A DNA stretch of 64,000 nucleotides, from NCBI RefSeq assembly GCF_947507565.1, contig NC_089179.1, positions 2,311,747-2,375,746 of the forward strand, given 5' to 3'. Positions 1 to 11,171 of the stretch are shown one piece after another (within the stretch, counting starts at the first letter, position 1; each line of letters starts with the position of its first letter). The translations under genes were made by a program, and so were the position numbers. A model generated the notes under the pieces. The model ran no database searches. It was not told the origin of the DNA and saw nothing but the letters and a program-made list of their open reading frames with translations. The DNA comes from Oscarella lobularis (taxonomy: Eukaryota; Porifera; Homoscleromorpha; Homosclerophorida; Oscarellidae).

Positions 1-304
1 CTGGGCAGACCCGGTAGAGAAGGGTTGCTCGCAGTGCTGACTCATGATGCAACGTAATTCCCAATTGCCGCAAGGTTTCTCTTGCCCAACCCAAGAACTT
101 CTCAACCTCGACAAGGTAATTGTCGACGGTAATGGCCCTAACGTCTATGTAGCACACTCCCACAAAAGTATGGAATCGCCACGGTTTCTCTTCGGTCATA
201 TAAGGTGACGCTTGTTCCACAGTTTTTGTCTCAAACCGACTTTCAATTCTAACTTTAAAGAGGGTTAATATACTGTATCTTGAAACTCTTTTCGTCGAAG
301 ACAT
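1..304 (-). CDS. 5' part of an unrecognised protein, runs off the window
   Basis: An uninterrupted reading frame of 101 codons starts at an ATG at 304-302 (context AAAAAGATGT) and continues through position 1 without a stop. The composition looks like real protein, with aromatic and acidic residues well spread, and segments such as PWRFHTFVGVCYIDVR and EKFLGWARETLRQLG that would form ordinary secondary structure. I do not recognise a domain. No signal peptide or membrane segment is visible. It could be a first exon or the start of an intronless gene; an internal exon read through a chance ATG is also possible. Confidence 0.55.
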   Translation of the reverse strand, partial: MSSTKRVSRYSILTLFKVRIESRFETKTVEQASPYMTEEKPWRFHTFVGVCYIDVRAITVDNYLVEVEKFLGWARETLRQLGITLHHESALRATLLYRVCP

Positions 305-360
305 CTTTTTAGCAAATAGTCAGGCGCTGCTCTTACTTATCATAAGAAAAGTTGTAAATT

Positions 361-595
361 TTAATCATTTTGAGATTGCCTTGCCCGTTCTTCCCAAACT
401 TCAATGCATGTTTCCACCAAAGTTGTACTTTGGGTCGGGACGACTGTCCAACGGAGTGAAATTAACGTAGGTGTCTGCTGTAATGTCATCTGGTAAATGC
501 ACAGGTGAATGCAGTTTGAAAACAAATAAAAACTGCGCCGACAGAGAAATTGACACGTCAAAAACATTGCTCGGCCATCCGGCATATTTTGCCAC
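361..595 (-). other. Possible exon region upstream of the left-edge gene
   Basis: Two overlapping minus-strand open frames (595-401 and 585-361) are protein-like in composition, the first ending DPKYNFGGNMH. They lie just 5' of the gene that starts at 304 and could be an upstream exon or a neighbouring gene. No splice pattern could be fixed and no domain is recognised. The opposite strand is also open (471-878), so the strand choice is uncertain. Confidence 0.25.
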
Positions 596-1625
596 GCAAT
601 CTTTGACAGATGGATGCTGCTTAAATCAGAAAAAAACGCGGGCGCAGTTTGCAGCCGTAATCAGTAATCCTAATGAAAGGCACCTCAAGCTGACACAAAA
701 CAATGCACAAATTGATCAAAGGGAAAGGCCGAGGATTGCCCACAGAGAGCCACAGACGATCGCCTTCCGATGGCACCACAATATTCCCACACAAAGCACA
801 AATTCTGCAGAACTGATTCTTGAAGTTTTCAACGTCGTCTGGTTTATTTTAGAACACACTGAACGAGCGTTTATTTGAATGTTTTCTTTAATAACAAGAT
901 TACATTTTCGCTTAAAAGTCTTACTTTTTAAGAGTAAGGGCAGTCAGTGTAAGGGGTATATGGCGCGTGGAATTATTGATCAACAAAAAATACAAAGTCG
1001 TCGATCCCGGCGAAGGAAATGGCGAATTGGCGTCGTCGTCGTAGGTCACGACGAGAGCGCCAGGCACTGAATTTCCGCTGCCTGCTGACAGCCTGCCGAT
1101 CATGCTAAGCCTCTTTCGCCCATTGCGTCGCAATCCTCATCCTGCTGCGGGAGCAGGCTGATTTATGCAAAGCTCTCCGGCGTCATTTCGCCTCGGGCGA
1201 AAGAGAGCCGAAAGAGAAAAGCAGCGGTCGCTGAAAAACGACAAATTTGAAACAGAATCGAATTCGCGAAGATCAACATTTCTCCTGACTGTAAGAAGAT
1301 GAAGCCGGGCCCGACGTGATGCGCGCAGCGCAAGACAGATTCGTCAACGGTGGCGTGATCCCGCCCAATGAGGAAACCTTTCTCCTCGACGGGAACGTTT
1401 CAAAGTTGTACGACGAGCCAGGAACACGAAGTAAGGTGCTAATTGAGTTAAGATCACTTCTGATAAGGATGCTTTTGGCCTTCACTTCTGGACTTTTAAA
1501 AACAAGCAGATCTTCGCCGTTCGACGGCGGGAGTACGAAAGCGCCGAAGACATAATCACAACCCGTGGCTGGGGTCACGCTGCGGGCATTGTGCTATCAC
1601 CAGTTCAATCAAGCCCCTCGATCCG

Positions 1626-1952
1626 ATGCAGAACGCCACCAAGACGATGCTCGAAAAATTGGAAGCGTTGCAATCCGATGTGAACGACATCAAATTCAAA
1701 GTCAACGAATTGGCAGCAAATGCGTCGCAAATGGAGCGACTTCCAGAGACTTTTAAGTGCACAATTTGCCTTGAGCCGCTGGCAAATTTGGTTGTCATAA
1801 CAACATGCTGCGTCAGCAACTTTGGCTGTCGTCGATGCGCCGACGAGTTCCTGGAAAGATCCAAATGCCCCCTCTCTCGGTGCAACTTGAGGGATTCTTT
1901 CCGCCTCGCTAAAAATGATGTACTTTCTTTGGGGCGCAGGTCACAGCCATAA
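1626..1952 (+). CDS. RING-type zinc-finger protein (exon)
   Basis: This 108-codon frame has a helical, charged N-terminus (residues 1-38, possible coiled coil). A RING-like finger follows at about residues 44-85: CTIC, then a CC pair, then CRRC and CPLSRC. The variant with adjacent Cys in the second ligand position and a GC-x2-C third position resembles RING fingers of the ubiquitin-ligase class. The likely role is an E3 ligase or adaptor. An upstream frame (1316-1555) and a Ser/Pro-rich downstream frame (1964-2100) may be further exons, but the splice phases I tried do not close. An AATAAA-like signal lies near 2175. The antisense frame at 1556-2221 is judged a shadow. Confidence 0.5.
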   Translation: MQNATKTMLEKLEALQSDVNDIKFKVNELAANASQMERLPETFKCTICLEPLANLVVITTCCVSNFGCRRCADEFLERSKCPLSRCNLRDSFRLAKNDVLSLGRRSQP

Positions 1953-2179
1953 CAAACCCAGGTGTGGCTGCTGAAGCCAGTGGAAGTTCTCAGCAGGAGC
2001 CGGAAGTGCAACCGGTCATATCGCCACCGTCGTCGCCTAAGATCAGCACGCCCTTTGCGCGCCCGTTGCGCGCGTGCCGCGACACTTTGTTGACTTTCCT
2101 TTTCCTTTTGGCTTTTGAGTTTGTGTCTTTGCCTTTGTCTTTGCAGAACATTTGATTTGAGTTCCAAACACAAAATAAA

Positions 2180-3050
2180 AGAACCTTGAGCAATCTCATG
2201 GCTAGGTTTGAGCTTAGTCAATTTTTATTAACAATTTGAATGTCGCTCTTGCCCGGACAACGATGAGATGAAAAAAGTTTCTTCATTCTCCTGGCGGTAT
2301 CACGTTGCCCTGCCTAATTATTCTCAGAGGATGTATTTAGCTTCTTATAGAAAAGACCTTTAAATTCTTTGTCCTTGGTGACTGTGAGTTTCTTTCCAGA
2401 ATTATTAGAATATCTAGAGCTTCCGGTAAGTTACCAGTAGTATTCTAAATAGAACGACTCCACATTCTAAGCTCCACCGAAGACGACTTTCAGACGCCGT
2501 TGGAAGTTAGAGGCAGCAGTCAAAAATAGGTTGCTCACCACACTGCGAGAAGATTAGTCGCGTTTCTCCAATGCTAGCTGTAAGGGGGATTCAAGGAAAT
2601 TTGTGAGTTACAGCAGACCAAATAATTGACATACCATGCATTCTGTACAGTCGATTCGCCGTAAAAACGGCGCCCGACGCAAAAGCGGGAAGAAACATGT
2701 AGGTCATGTGATTGCGACTCAATTTCGACAGACGATTTCGAACAGAGTCAACCCACAATAACATTTCAAAAGACAAACCTCGTCCAGCTCAACTTCCGTC
2801 TTTGCCATCGTTTCACGCTGACCATCGAACGAACCAAAAACGAAAGGAAAAGTGAATCGTTGGGTCAAAGCGAAGGGGGAACAATTTTTATCTTCGCCAT
2901 GATATGCGCTCACGCTATTTAATGGATCACGAGACCACTCTGGACCAAAGAACGCAGATTCGTATTAACATTCTGACTCAGAACCGTAAAAGGATACTGA
3001 TAAAGAGCGCTAATTAATTTATGATGACAATGATGGAAGCTTCGTAATTT
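2180..3050. other. No confident gene
   Basis: Mostly non-coding in appearance. A short minus-strand start at about 2812 (MAKTEVELDE followed by a possible GT donor) and a frame at 2776-2591 with hydrophobic stretches could be exons of a small gene, but the phases I tested do not join. Nothing else is supported. Confidence 0.2.
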
Positions 3051-3480
3051 GTTTACAATCCATCGAGCAGTTTTTGCGCGTCAACTTTCTTTGTTTCGAG
3101 GCGAAATCGCCGTAAACTCGCCACACCACTCAGGCGAAAGTTCGCCTCGATGCGCGCTGGCGTTTCGCCTCGGATCCGTGTGCGGCTTTCGGATCGCGGA
3201 CTAATTAATTGCCCTCGATGTCGCTCGAATGCGATCGCCAACGAAAAAAACTTCCCACCCAAAGTATAATATTATCACAGAAAAAATAACGAACACGGAC
3301 AGAGATAACGCATAGGCGCACACAAAAAGTCTCATGCCCTACGGCGCGCAGCGCAAAGGCGCCTGAGAAAGTTGCTTCCCGCGCTTGGAGTGTTTGGCGC
3401 GCTTGGCGTCGTGCTCGGCGCGCTGAAGCGTTGTCGAACGTAGCGTCATCCGGACGCGAGATAGTTCTTTTTCGGGAGCC

Positions 3481-3512
3481 CTCCTGGCGGCAGCGTGAGC
3501 TGCCGCCAGGAG
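3481..3512. repeat. Perfect 14-bp inverted repeat with 4-base loop
   Basis: CTCCTGGCGGCAGC at 3481-3494 is followed by a GTGA loop and its exact reverse complement at 3499-3512. The stem is GC-rich and would form a very stable hairpin in DNA or RNA. It sits immediately before a two-copy GC-rich tandem repeat. No gene contains it. Confidence 0.8.
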
Positions 3513-3536
3513 GGGGTTCCTTGTCGGGTTTTCATC

Positions 3537-3640
3537 GGCGTTAACTACGGCGGAGAGGGTCCTTCGTCGACTTTCCTTGTCGGCGGCAGCGTTAACTACG
3601 GCGGAGGGGGTTCTTCGTCGACTTTTCCGTCGGCGGAAGA
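3537..3640. repeat. Two-copy tandem repeat, period about 51 bp
   Basis: Two adjacent copies begin with TTAACTACGGCGGAG at 3541 and 3592 and continue with a shared TTCGTCGACTTT segment. The copies differ by small indels. No coding role is evident. The stretch from 3640 to 4820 holds only weak open frames (for example 3851-4057 plus) with no recognised motif. Confidence 0.6.
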
Positions 3641-4828
3641 GCTAAAGGCGGCGCAGAGGGTCTTTCGGAAGCCTCGTCGTTGTCGGTTTTGTCGTTGACG
3701 GTCTCGTCGTAGTCGTTGTCGGTTTTGTGTGATAAGACCACCTTCGTCATGGGAAGGTTCAAGAACGGATTATCATTTCATTTCGCGCCGCTTTGGTGCA
3801 CATCATTATGACCTAAAAATGACAAATTAATCTTTAGTTTTCTAGGGTCTTTGACTTACGATAATCCATTTAGGCTCGTGTATGGACTTCACGAGGAAGT
3901 CTTGGGCCGCTTCTTTAATGATTTTCCTGTTCCCTGTCTTATTCGCATTCTTGAAGTCCATCGCGCAGACATGGGACTCGAAACTCAGGATTTCTTCCCT
4001 GCGAAGACGTTGACGCTCATCGTAGTTTCGTGTGACGTTCAGATTTTACCTCACTGACATGATTGGATCTTCTTCGCCATTACTGGCACTGTCAGTCTTG
4101 ACTCGACGAGTTCGCTCTCATCGCATCACAAACAAATAAACTTCGCCGTCGAAGGTCGCACCGACATACGGCATTTCAAGTCCGCTCAAGGACAGAACAA
4201 CGTCACGGTGGGTGGTTTCTTTGGCGTAGTAGTTCTCTTCATTACTTCTACCTCAATCAAGCGCAGGAGCAAATAAACCTTAATTTTCTATAAAAAAATT
4301 ATTTTATTAATTATTAGCAACTGTGTCAGATTTTAAAGTGCATACAACTTCTACTGTTATCCTTCCAACTCGCATCTTGTACCAGGCGAGCGAATTGTGC
4401 TAGAGCAGCGTCTGATTTTCAAAGTATTCAATTTGCCGCTTCGTCACTAGCAACATGGCATCAACGTCGTTCAAAGCGCTTATGTCTATATGGGACACTG
4501 ATTTCGTTTGGCCGAATTTTGCTTTGGTCCTAGCTTGTCACCTAAACTCGCGGACAAGCTAAATCTTAAAGGCTTTCCTTTTGCGAGATGACTGAATTGG
4601 GTTATAAACCACTCTTTTCTTTAGACGAAAGACATTCTTGGCGCTTTTGCCTTTCAAAATTCTCCACTTTGCCGCGTTGACGCGCAAATAATTTTTTTCA
4701 CTGGTGCTTGTTTGACGCCGTTTCAAGTCGCTTTGTCTTATTTACAATTTGTCCCTGCACGCTTTGTTTTGATTTCTTAATTAATAGTGTTCATAGGCTT
4801 TCCTATAAGTACGTGTCTCAACTCTTGA

Positions 4829-5140
4829 ATGCTACTAAGGCGGTGCAACGCCTGTGGAGCAAACAAAGCCGCTCAACATTACTGTTCCGTTTGCAGGGAG
4901 ATACAGGAGCAAAAAGGATTCGAGGTCAGCTTCTCTAAGTATCTCTGCTCTGACGGCTCCTCAGATGTACACTCACGTGAGGCCATCGAAGATGCTTCTT
5001 CCGCGACATCACAAGAGGCCGATTGGTACGTCATTGCGGTGAAGGGTCACACAAAGGCGGAGCGACTACGTCTACATTACGAAGACGTCCTAGAATGCGG
5101 CTCGGAAGACGTTCGGATGGTGAGAAAAAGGACGTCGTAG
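4829..5140 (+). CDS. Hypothetical Cys-rich protein
   Basis: A 103-codon frame from an ATG at 4829 opens with two CxxC pairs (CNACG and CSVCRE) spaced 10 residues apart, as in a small zinc-ribbon or treble-clef module. A polar, acidic tail follows. Two other frames overlap it, so coding status is uncertain. No family is recognised. Confidence 0.3.
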   Translation: MLLRRCNACGANKAAQHYCSVCREIQEQKGFEVSFSKYLCSDGSSDVHSREAIEDASSATSQEADWYVIAVKGHTKAERLRLHYEDVLECGSEDVRMVRKRTS

Positions 5141-5404
5141 ACATTAAACGGTCAAGGGCAGTATTAGTGCGATGCAGAGCTCGTTTACTCGTTTCTTTGG
5201 AGGTGTGGTTCGTGCGTACATAAATATATCAATGAAAATGTACGGGCTTTCGTTCAGTTTTGAGACGCTCTCGCTGGCGACGTCGCCAGTGCAGCCTGCT
5301 TTTAGCCATGTTGCTATACCACAAACTTGGACAAACAGAGGCAAATTGATAAATACGAAACTATGAATAAAATATATTAAATTGCATAATGCTTGAAAAC
5401 TGGT

Positions 5405-5590
5405 ATGTCTCAGAAGCTCTCAGACAGGATCTCAGACAGGGTCTCAAAATGGGGTCTCCGTAGGTCTTAATAGAAGTCTCGGTAGGTCTCAATAGGGGCC
5501 TCGGTACGTCTCAAAAGGGGTCTAAATATGTCTAAGATGGGGTCTCAGTATATCTCAACAGGGTTCTCAATAGGTCTCAGACGGGGTTAG
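5405..5590. repeat. Degenerate GGTCTC-containing minisatellite
   Basis: About 185 bp of imperfect short repeats built on GGTCTCA with spacers such as ATAGG and AGACAG, roughly 12-26 bp per unit. Copies are diverged and the array is not coding. Confidence 0.7.
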
Positions 5591-6539
5591 ATTCTATATT
5601 GCTTTAGTTTGACGTTGTCTGCAGTGAAACTACGCGGCAGCGAAAGGAGACGTCATCGTTCGGCGGCGAAGTCGACGAACGCAAAGGTCCCAGCCATTGG
5701 AAAGATCTTCTTTCCATCGAGAGGTTGTCGGCCGATTATAGCCAGAATGATGCGAGCAATTGCTCAATTGATGCAGGAACTTGAGTTTGGAGATGGCCCT
5801 TGCAGAGAACCTACTGAGCTTTCTTACTTTGTTTAATATTAGTTTGTTCCTACTTTATTTCTGAAACTTCTGAAGATGAAAGCCCGTCGAAGCTGACGCG
5901 ACACGCTGAAAGCAGTGACCGTTTTTTTGACGAATCGTTCGACAGCATCGTTCCTTTCCGATTGCTCCTTCCGTGATTACGCAAACGCTGTATCCTCCGC
6001 CGCTATTCCAGCACCGACACCTAAGGCTATTGCATCTCCCGCGATTGACGAAACGACTGCTAGCGCGAATGCGTCTGCCGCCATCGATCGACGACTCGTA
6101 GCGATAATGCCATGGCCGCAATTCCAGCAAGGCCTCCCAATTTAGCCGCGACGAATTCTGGCACAGATGCCTCTGCCGATATTCGAGCATCTTGTTTGCT
6201 TGCGCGGCGCGATCGATAGAGACGCGACGGATTTTTTGGTTTCGGTTGTCGTTGTGTTTTCCCATGCGGGCGCGGGGTACCCACGTCGTGCGACATTTTT
6301 CTGACCCGCGGTGGACTTAACGGGAAGATTTGGGTGTGGCGAGCGGACGACGTCGATGCCGCTCGGTTGGCTTGGCCGGAGATCCGGGCGCGTGGCGTTG
6401 TGGTTGAGTTGTTGGTGGTGGCCGACAGCGGGCGGCAAAGGAGACCGATGGGCACGACAGACGGCTGATCTGAGACGAGGCTGGCTTGGTGGGCGGTGGC
6501 GCTAATCGGTCGTCTGGGGCGTTTCTAGGAAAAATCCCT

Positions 6540-7127
6540 GTGGTAGACGACGATCTCCTGACGAACGGAGAAGCGGGCGCGTCGGCAGCGGGAGCGGGCG
6601 TTTCTTCCGCCGTTGGGCGGCCGTCGGAGGTGCTGCGTACGAGGGAAAAAGAGGCGGTGTCGTTGCTAGCGAAAGCGCCAAAAGGGGCGGCGTTCGCGAA
6701 AGCTGCTACGCCGGCGACTTTTATCCTGGACTAAGGCATCGCTATTCTAAGAAAGGTGGTGGCAAGTATTGCGTCCAAGCAGTTTGTGGACATGGCGGAG
6801 GTCCTGGCGGAGAACGTCAGCCCGGTGGCCACGCTGAAGGAGGCCAATCCGTTGAGTGATCTAGTTCCGGGAACCCGCAGAAAGCTCTACCCGGTTCCGG
6901 ATCTGACGAGTTGGGCCGCCTGCTTTACGGCGTACACAATCATTCGGTGTTCAAGACATTGCGACGACGCGACGATGCTGCTCGCCTACCTGCGGCTGAT
7001 TTTGCAGGAGACGATGAGTCAGACGATGAATCAGAACATCCAGACGAAAGCATCAGGTCCTGTAGAGATGTGGGCCAAGATGTGGGCGATCTCTACAAAG
7101 ATTGAACTTCCGAACCCAAACGAATAG
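6540..7127 (+). pseudogene. Decayed DIRS-type retrotransposon gag fragment
   Basis: The frame from 6756 to 7127 contains KQFVDMAEVLAEN, then LTSWAACFTAYTIIRC and LLAYLRLILQE. These align by eye, in order and spacing, with the gag of the complete DIRS element at 52.4-57.1 kb (AFVDMAELLPDN, VSAWVQCFATNVAIV, MLAYMRLLVREA). The upstream frame 6486-6734 reads into it across one in-frame TAA at about 6732. Similarity is lost after about 7010. It is an old, independent copy of the same or a related family. No reverse transcriptase or recombinase remnant is seen beside it. Confidence 0.65.
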
Positions 7128-7766
7128 CTTTGTTTTTGACTTGCCTGTTATATTGCCTCACGTCGTGTACTCAAAATGGTTCTTCACATATAAGCGCATG
7201 CGCCTATATCGGAATGAACACGTTAATTTGTCGTGAAAGCCTGTTTTCACGTCGAAGCGCAAGCGCTTTTATTTGCGGTAATCCGGTTTGCGCAAAAAAC
7301 TTTACTTGCGCAACAAAAAATATTCGTTCGCAACAGCCGCGCCCGCGCAATGAAGCATGCGCAATAGCTTTATCACGGGATTTTGTGCTCTGAGCGGACT
7401 TGGCACGCGCCCTACTGGCAGGAGAATGAACTTCCAGCGTCGTCAAGACAGCGCCGCTCGCCGATCGTGCGTTTATCCGCGGAAGGAGAACATGAGACGA
7501 CGGTCAGATGGCGCAGTCGTTGCCTTTCGTCATGTCGCTCAACGCCTGACAACGAATTGCTCAACAAACGTCGTTCTCGGTCAAGTTGGCGCTTCACCAA
7601 GACGACAGTGCGGTTCTCTGTACGATGCTTCACTCATGAAAGTGTAGAGGACGTTCTTGCTAGTGTTAGTGAGCTGTCAAGCGAAGAAGTCTCTCCTTCG
7701 CGGGTTAAGAACGGAGCGAGAACCCATTCGCGGACTCAGGTTGCCTTCGTCGGGTGACGACGAGGT

Positions 7767-8399
7767 TCACCGGCTACGTTGTGGTATGCTCGTATATAAC
7801 GAGGTTACGTCATTAGTGACTAGATACTTAAAAGGTGGCAATTTCGTTCGTTTGACATGACTAATAAATTGTTTACTATCCTGTATATACAAATTTTTAG
7901 TCTGAGCAATCGGGTTCATATTATGGTCTAGGTAATCATCAGATAATCTCTCTGATGGCCTGGAACACCCAGACACTGTAGGTCGGTATTTATAGGATTT
8001 TTATGAATTTTTGGTAAAAAGTTTGTGTTTCGTTCTTACGTTTGTAGGGTCTCGTCGAAGGTAATCTGAAGTGACGCCGTCAATGGCGTGTTTTTCTAAC
8101 GCTTTATCGACGTAGTCGTTGATCGCACGTACGAGAGACAATATGAGATCTCCTGATAGAATTTCGTAAGTCCGTTCGTCCGATAGGTGAAGGATCGCTA
8201 GCTGGAAATAACCTTCTATATTCATAACGACGACTTGTGATCCTTTATCTGCTATAAGGTCCAAGGCCCGTTGACATTTCCAAAGACGCACCGCTACTCC
8301 CGCAGGCTTTTCGTATTTACAAAGATACGCGCTTTGAAATGGGAAAGCTGATGATCTAATTCCGCAACGAGGACGGGGTTGACTGCGGCGGTTCTTCAC
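7767..8399 (-). pseudogene. Penelope-like element reverse transcriptase, 5' half
   Basis: Read on the minus strand, the segments appear in the order expected for Penelope-like reverse transcriptases. They are an ADKGSQVVVMN block (family: ADKGG-VVV), a helical region ending in a PKIH-like element near 8010, RPTVSGCSRPSERLS, and LPPFKYLVTNDVTSLYTSIP, which carries the first catalytic Asp region. At least two frameshifts separate these blocks (near 8020 and 7970). Nothing downstream resembles the YxDD half or the GIY-YIG endonuclease, so the copy is truncated near 7770. It is not expected to be active. Confidence 0.7.
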
Positions 8400-8599
8400 G
8401 TTTTTGTACCAAGGATTCAGTCCATTAAGGCTATTCAGCTGAAAGAAGAGAGATTAAATCTGGAGTTCGATGAGAAGATGCAGGAAATAGGCGAAGAACT
8501 AGAAGAGACTTACGACTCTGATCAAGAGAAGATCAAAAAGAAGATGAAGAAGAAGTCGATCAAGACGACGATTAATAGGACTCACATATAGAAGCGCTG

Positions 8600-9070
8600 A
8601 GGCTACCAAAGAATAAAATTCCATGTCCATGTAAAATGCCATGCGCCAATTGAACGCCACCGTCTCGCTCCTACGAAAAATTAGAACGCCATGGCGTTCT
8701 ATTCGAGGAAATACGGTATGTCAAAGACAATTTCAAAAGACTTTATCGTGAGTTTGACCATCTCATTGACAATCGGCCTGGTCCCTATTGGAAAACCACG
8801 CCCGGAAGAACGGAGAGAAAGAAGTAGTCCCAAACAGAAGAAACGGGTAAAAGTAAAACTAACCTAAGAATAGTTACGTTGACGTTCAGTTAAATGGCGT
8901 CGTTTGACGCGATAGCGTCAGCTAGTAAGTTAAGAGTATTTAGTAAGCGCGAACGTTTGACGTTTCACGTCTACTTTGACATGCTTACATTTACTTGCAC
9001 TAATCGCTAACGTTGAGCGAAAACTAAGTAATCTCTGTTATTCATTAAAGAAAAAGATTCGTATAAACCT
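8600..9070. other. No gene seen
   Basis: AT-rich sequence without a convincing open frame. A short acidic and lysine-rich plus-strand frame at 8379-8591 ends just before it and is not recognised. Confidence 0.4.
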
Positions 9071-9075
9071 TTGTT

Positions 9076-9575
9076 CAGGGTGTTCTAAAATAGACACTGT
9101 TCTAAAATAGTGCCATCTTAGGAGGAACTATATTAGAACAGGACTACATTAGAACAGACGCTGTTTCAGCGTGCACCCATGCAGGCCATGCACGGTAGCT
9201 ACCAGGCGGTGACTGGCATGAGTCTTCATCTGTTTCTGTACTGAAAAGAGGTTGTTCTAAAATAGACCCTGTATATAGTGCCATCTTAGAAGGAACTATA
9301 TTAGAACAGGACTATATAAGAACAGAAAGTTATTGTCCCATTTTCACCCTCTTTGTATGACAAGACGTCCCAATCAATAAAAAATAAATTTCATCACTTT
9401 ACAGTATGTATGCTGGTGTAAAACGTCGTAAAATTTTCTAAAAATCGCTAATTGAGTTACGAGGCCGTTGTCAGGGATGGTTACGTATCTTAACCTAGTT
9501 AGCTACTGCGCAAGCACCTTACATCATTGAGCGTTGCTGTTCTATTAAATATAGTCCCGATGTAATATAGTGACT
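9076..9575. mobile_element. Inverted-terminus MITE-like repeat
   Basis: The left side holds two direct copies (about 9080-9160 and 9246-9325) of an 80-bp unit that includes ACTATATTAGAACAGGACTA. The right side (9541-9572) carries the same motif in reverse complement. Within each left copy GTTCTAAAATAGT pairs imperfectly with ACTATATTAGAAC. The final 105 bp (9465-9572) recurs almost exactly at 28345-28457, showing a dispersed family. No coding capacity and no clear target duplication. Confidence 0.6.
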
Positions 9576-9580
9576 TCACA

Positions 9581-10715
9581 TCACTTAAAGATTTGTACTT
9601 GAGATGAAGACACAGCCGAATTACCGATGGATGCCGGCGTATCTGACGGCGATCCTTCACTTGTAATGCCTGAATTTGCTGCTCCCAACCTTACACGTAA
9701 AAGTGAACTGTCAGAGCATCCGTCCATTACTTCCTGGGTCTTTTCTATTTTCGACGTCTTGGAGCCCGTCATCCAATACAACACCGGATGTTTCTAACGA
9801 CTTTTGCGCCATTCTTTTTGTATTTTAGTTCGGTTGAATTGAGGCGTGACTTTATATTCTTTACGCGGAGACGTCTTTCCGGCATGTTAAGGTACAGGAA
9901 ATTGGTATTGCTGTTACTTCTTAGTGAACTACCAGGTGACTTCTGCATTTCTTTTAAACGCTTAGAAACTTTCAGAAGCGTGCCACGGTATTTTCTGCAG
10001 CTGCAACACCGCGCAAGTAGAGGACTTAACTGTTTGGCATTCAGTTGATTTTGGATACTGTGCAGTGATGCTGGCTGCAGTAGTTTTTTCCGCGAGGAGA
10101 GAGAAGCCTTCCTTTTCTTGCAATTGCGAGATCCAAAAAACGTCATTTCCAGGACAAAAGGAAGCTGAGCTCACTCTCGTTAAAAGATCATTGACTGTAC
10201 TGCAGGCTGCAGGTGATACGGTTAGGAAGAGATCTGAATATAGGATTGGTGAGGGGCACGGGGCGGTCAAAACAGCAAACACGCCAAGTGAGGTCAGTGT
10301 CAATTATGACGTTGTGGGAGGCGGCAGTCTCGCCGGTCTCAGTTGAAAGTAAGTTAACCTTGTAAATGTGCAGCCCTTCCAACGTTTTTTGCAAAGCCAT
10401 TTCAGTACTATCGACGTTTCACTGATTCAAGAGTATCCTTGTCAGCTGATGGTTGGGCCTAATGATTATGAATGTTCCACATCACTTATATAATTTTGTG
10501 TCTACTCTACGTATAACTTTTCGGATTTTTTCCTGTAACGCCTTTTTTGGCTTACAAGACTGCTCATACTTCGGCGTCTTGGTCGAATTTTTTGGTGGGA
10601 TCGACAAAGAAAATTTTCTTTTCCTCATGTTCAGTCGGCTGCGGGATACAGTAAACATTACTTTTGAACTGTTAGATAGTTTTGCAAATCTTCGGGAAAG
10701 TCGGTAAAATACCAC
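9581..10715 (-). pseudogene. Remnant of a repetitive transposon-type gene
   Basis: Several minus-strand frames form an ordered series: 10715-10482 (basic, Lys-rich), 10400-10188 (DLTWRVCCFDRPVPLTNP), 10303-9962 and 10146-9769 (a CCSCRKYRGTLL segment, then SNTNFLYLNMPERRLRVKN), then 9784-9581. The CxxCxxYR-x-L segment followed by an S-x-T-N-x-x-YL-x-x-PE block matches my memory of a multicopy family in corals, fish and sponges that behaves like a DNA transposon. I cannot name the superfamily. Frames shift repeatedly, so this copy is decayed or spliced in a way I could not resolve. Confidence 0.4.
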
Positions 10716-10749
10716 GAATTAACGTACTTTCACAAACTAATTCCCCCGT

Positions 10750-11170
10750 ATGTGGACAACTAACCGATACTCTGCAAATGAAAATGCTCGCACGAGCTGT
10801 CTAATGCGATTACCGTTCTCCTCAGAAACAGTTGTTGTCGAAAACACGGGTGACGAAGCGAGGAAAATCCCAAAAGCGTGCGCAAGTGCGCGAGAGACAA
10901 GTAGGCGCGATTTCGAAACAGGAACGGATATTCCGGAGCAGAGAAGGCGCTAGAAAATAGCTCTATCATTACTGTATGCATCACTAGTAACGGAAAGCCG
11001 CAAAATGACCCTAACCGTCGATTAGGGAGGTTGCGAATGTACTTGTCGTCCGACGATGTGTGGGCGTGGCGAGGACACGGATTCAACGTTACAATGCACA
11101 GTCGCGTGCGTGCGTTTCCTATCCGTCTCTTCTAGCATCCATGGTGGCACCATAGATACAGATATGTATA
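10750..11170. other. No confident gene
   Basis: Short open frames on both strands (for example 11086-10760 minus) but no motif or splice pattern. It precedes the inverted-repeat element beginning at 11172. Confidence 0.3.
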
Positions 11171-11171
11171 T

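Noticed and set aside
1431..1467. 37-bp GTAAG...AAG intron joining the 1316 frame to the RING exon
   Set aside because: Reading phase does not close for this or the alternative 22-bp intron.
1556..2221. 221-codon minus-strand open frame
   Set aside because: Antisense to the RING exon; Arg/Ser-rich with no motif, whereas the plus strand has ordered zinc ligands.
5855..6500. Long overlapping frames on both strands
   Set aside because: Ala/Arg-rich products of GC-rich degenerate sequence without ordered motifs.
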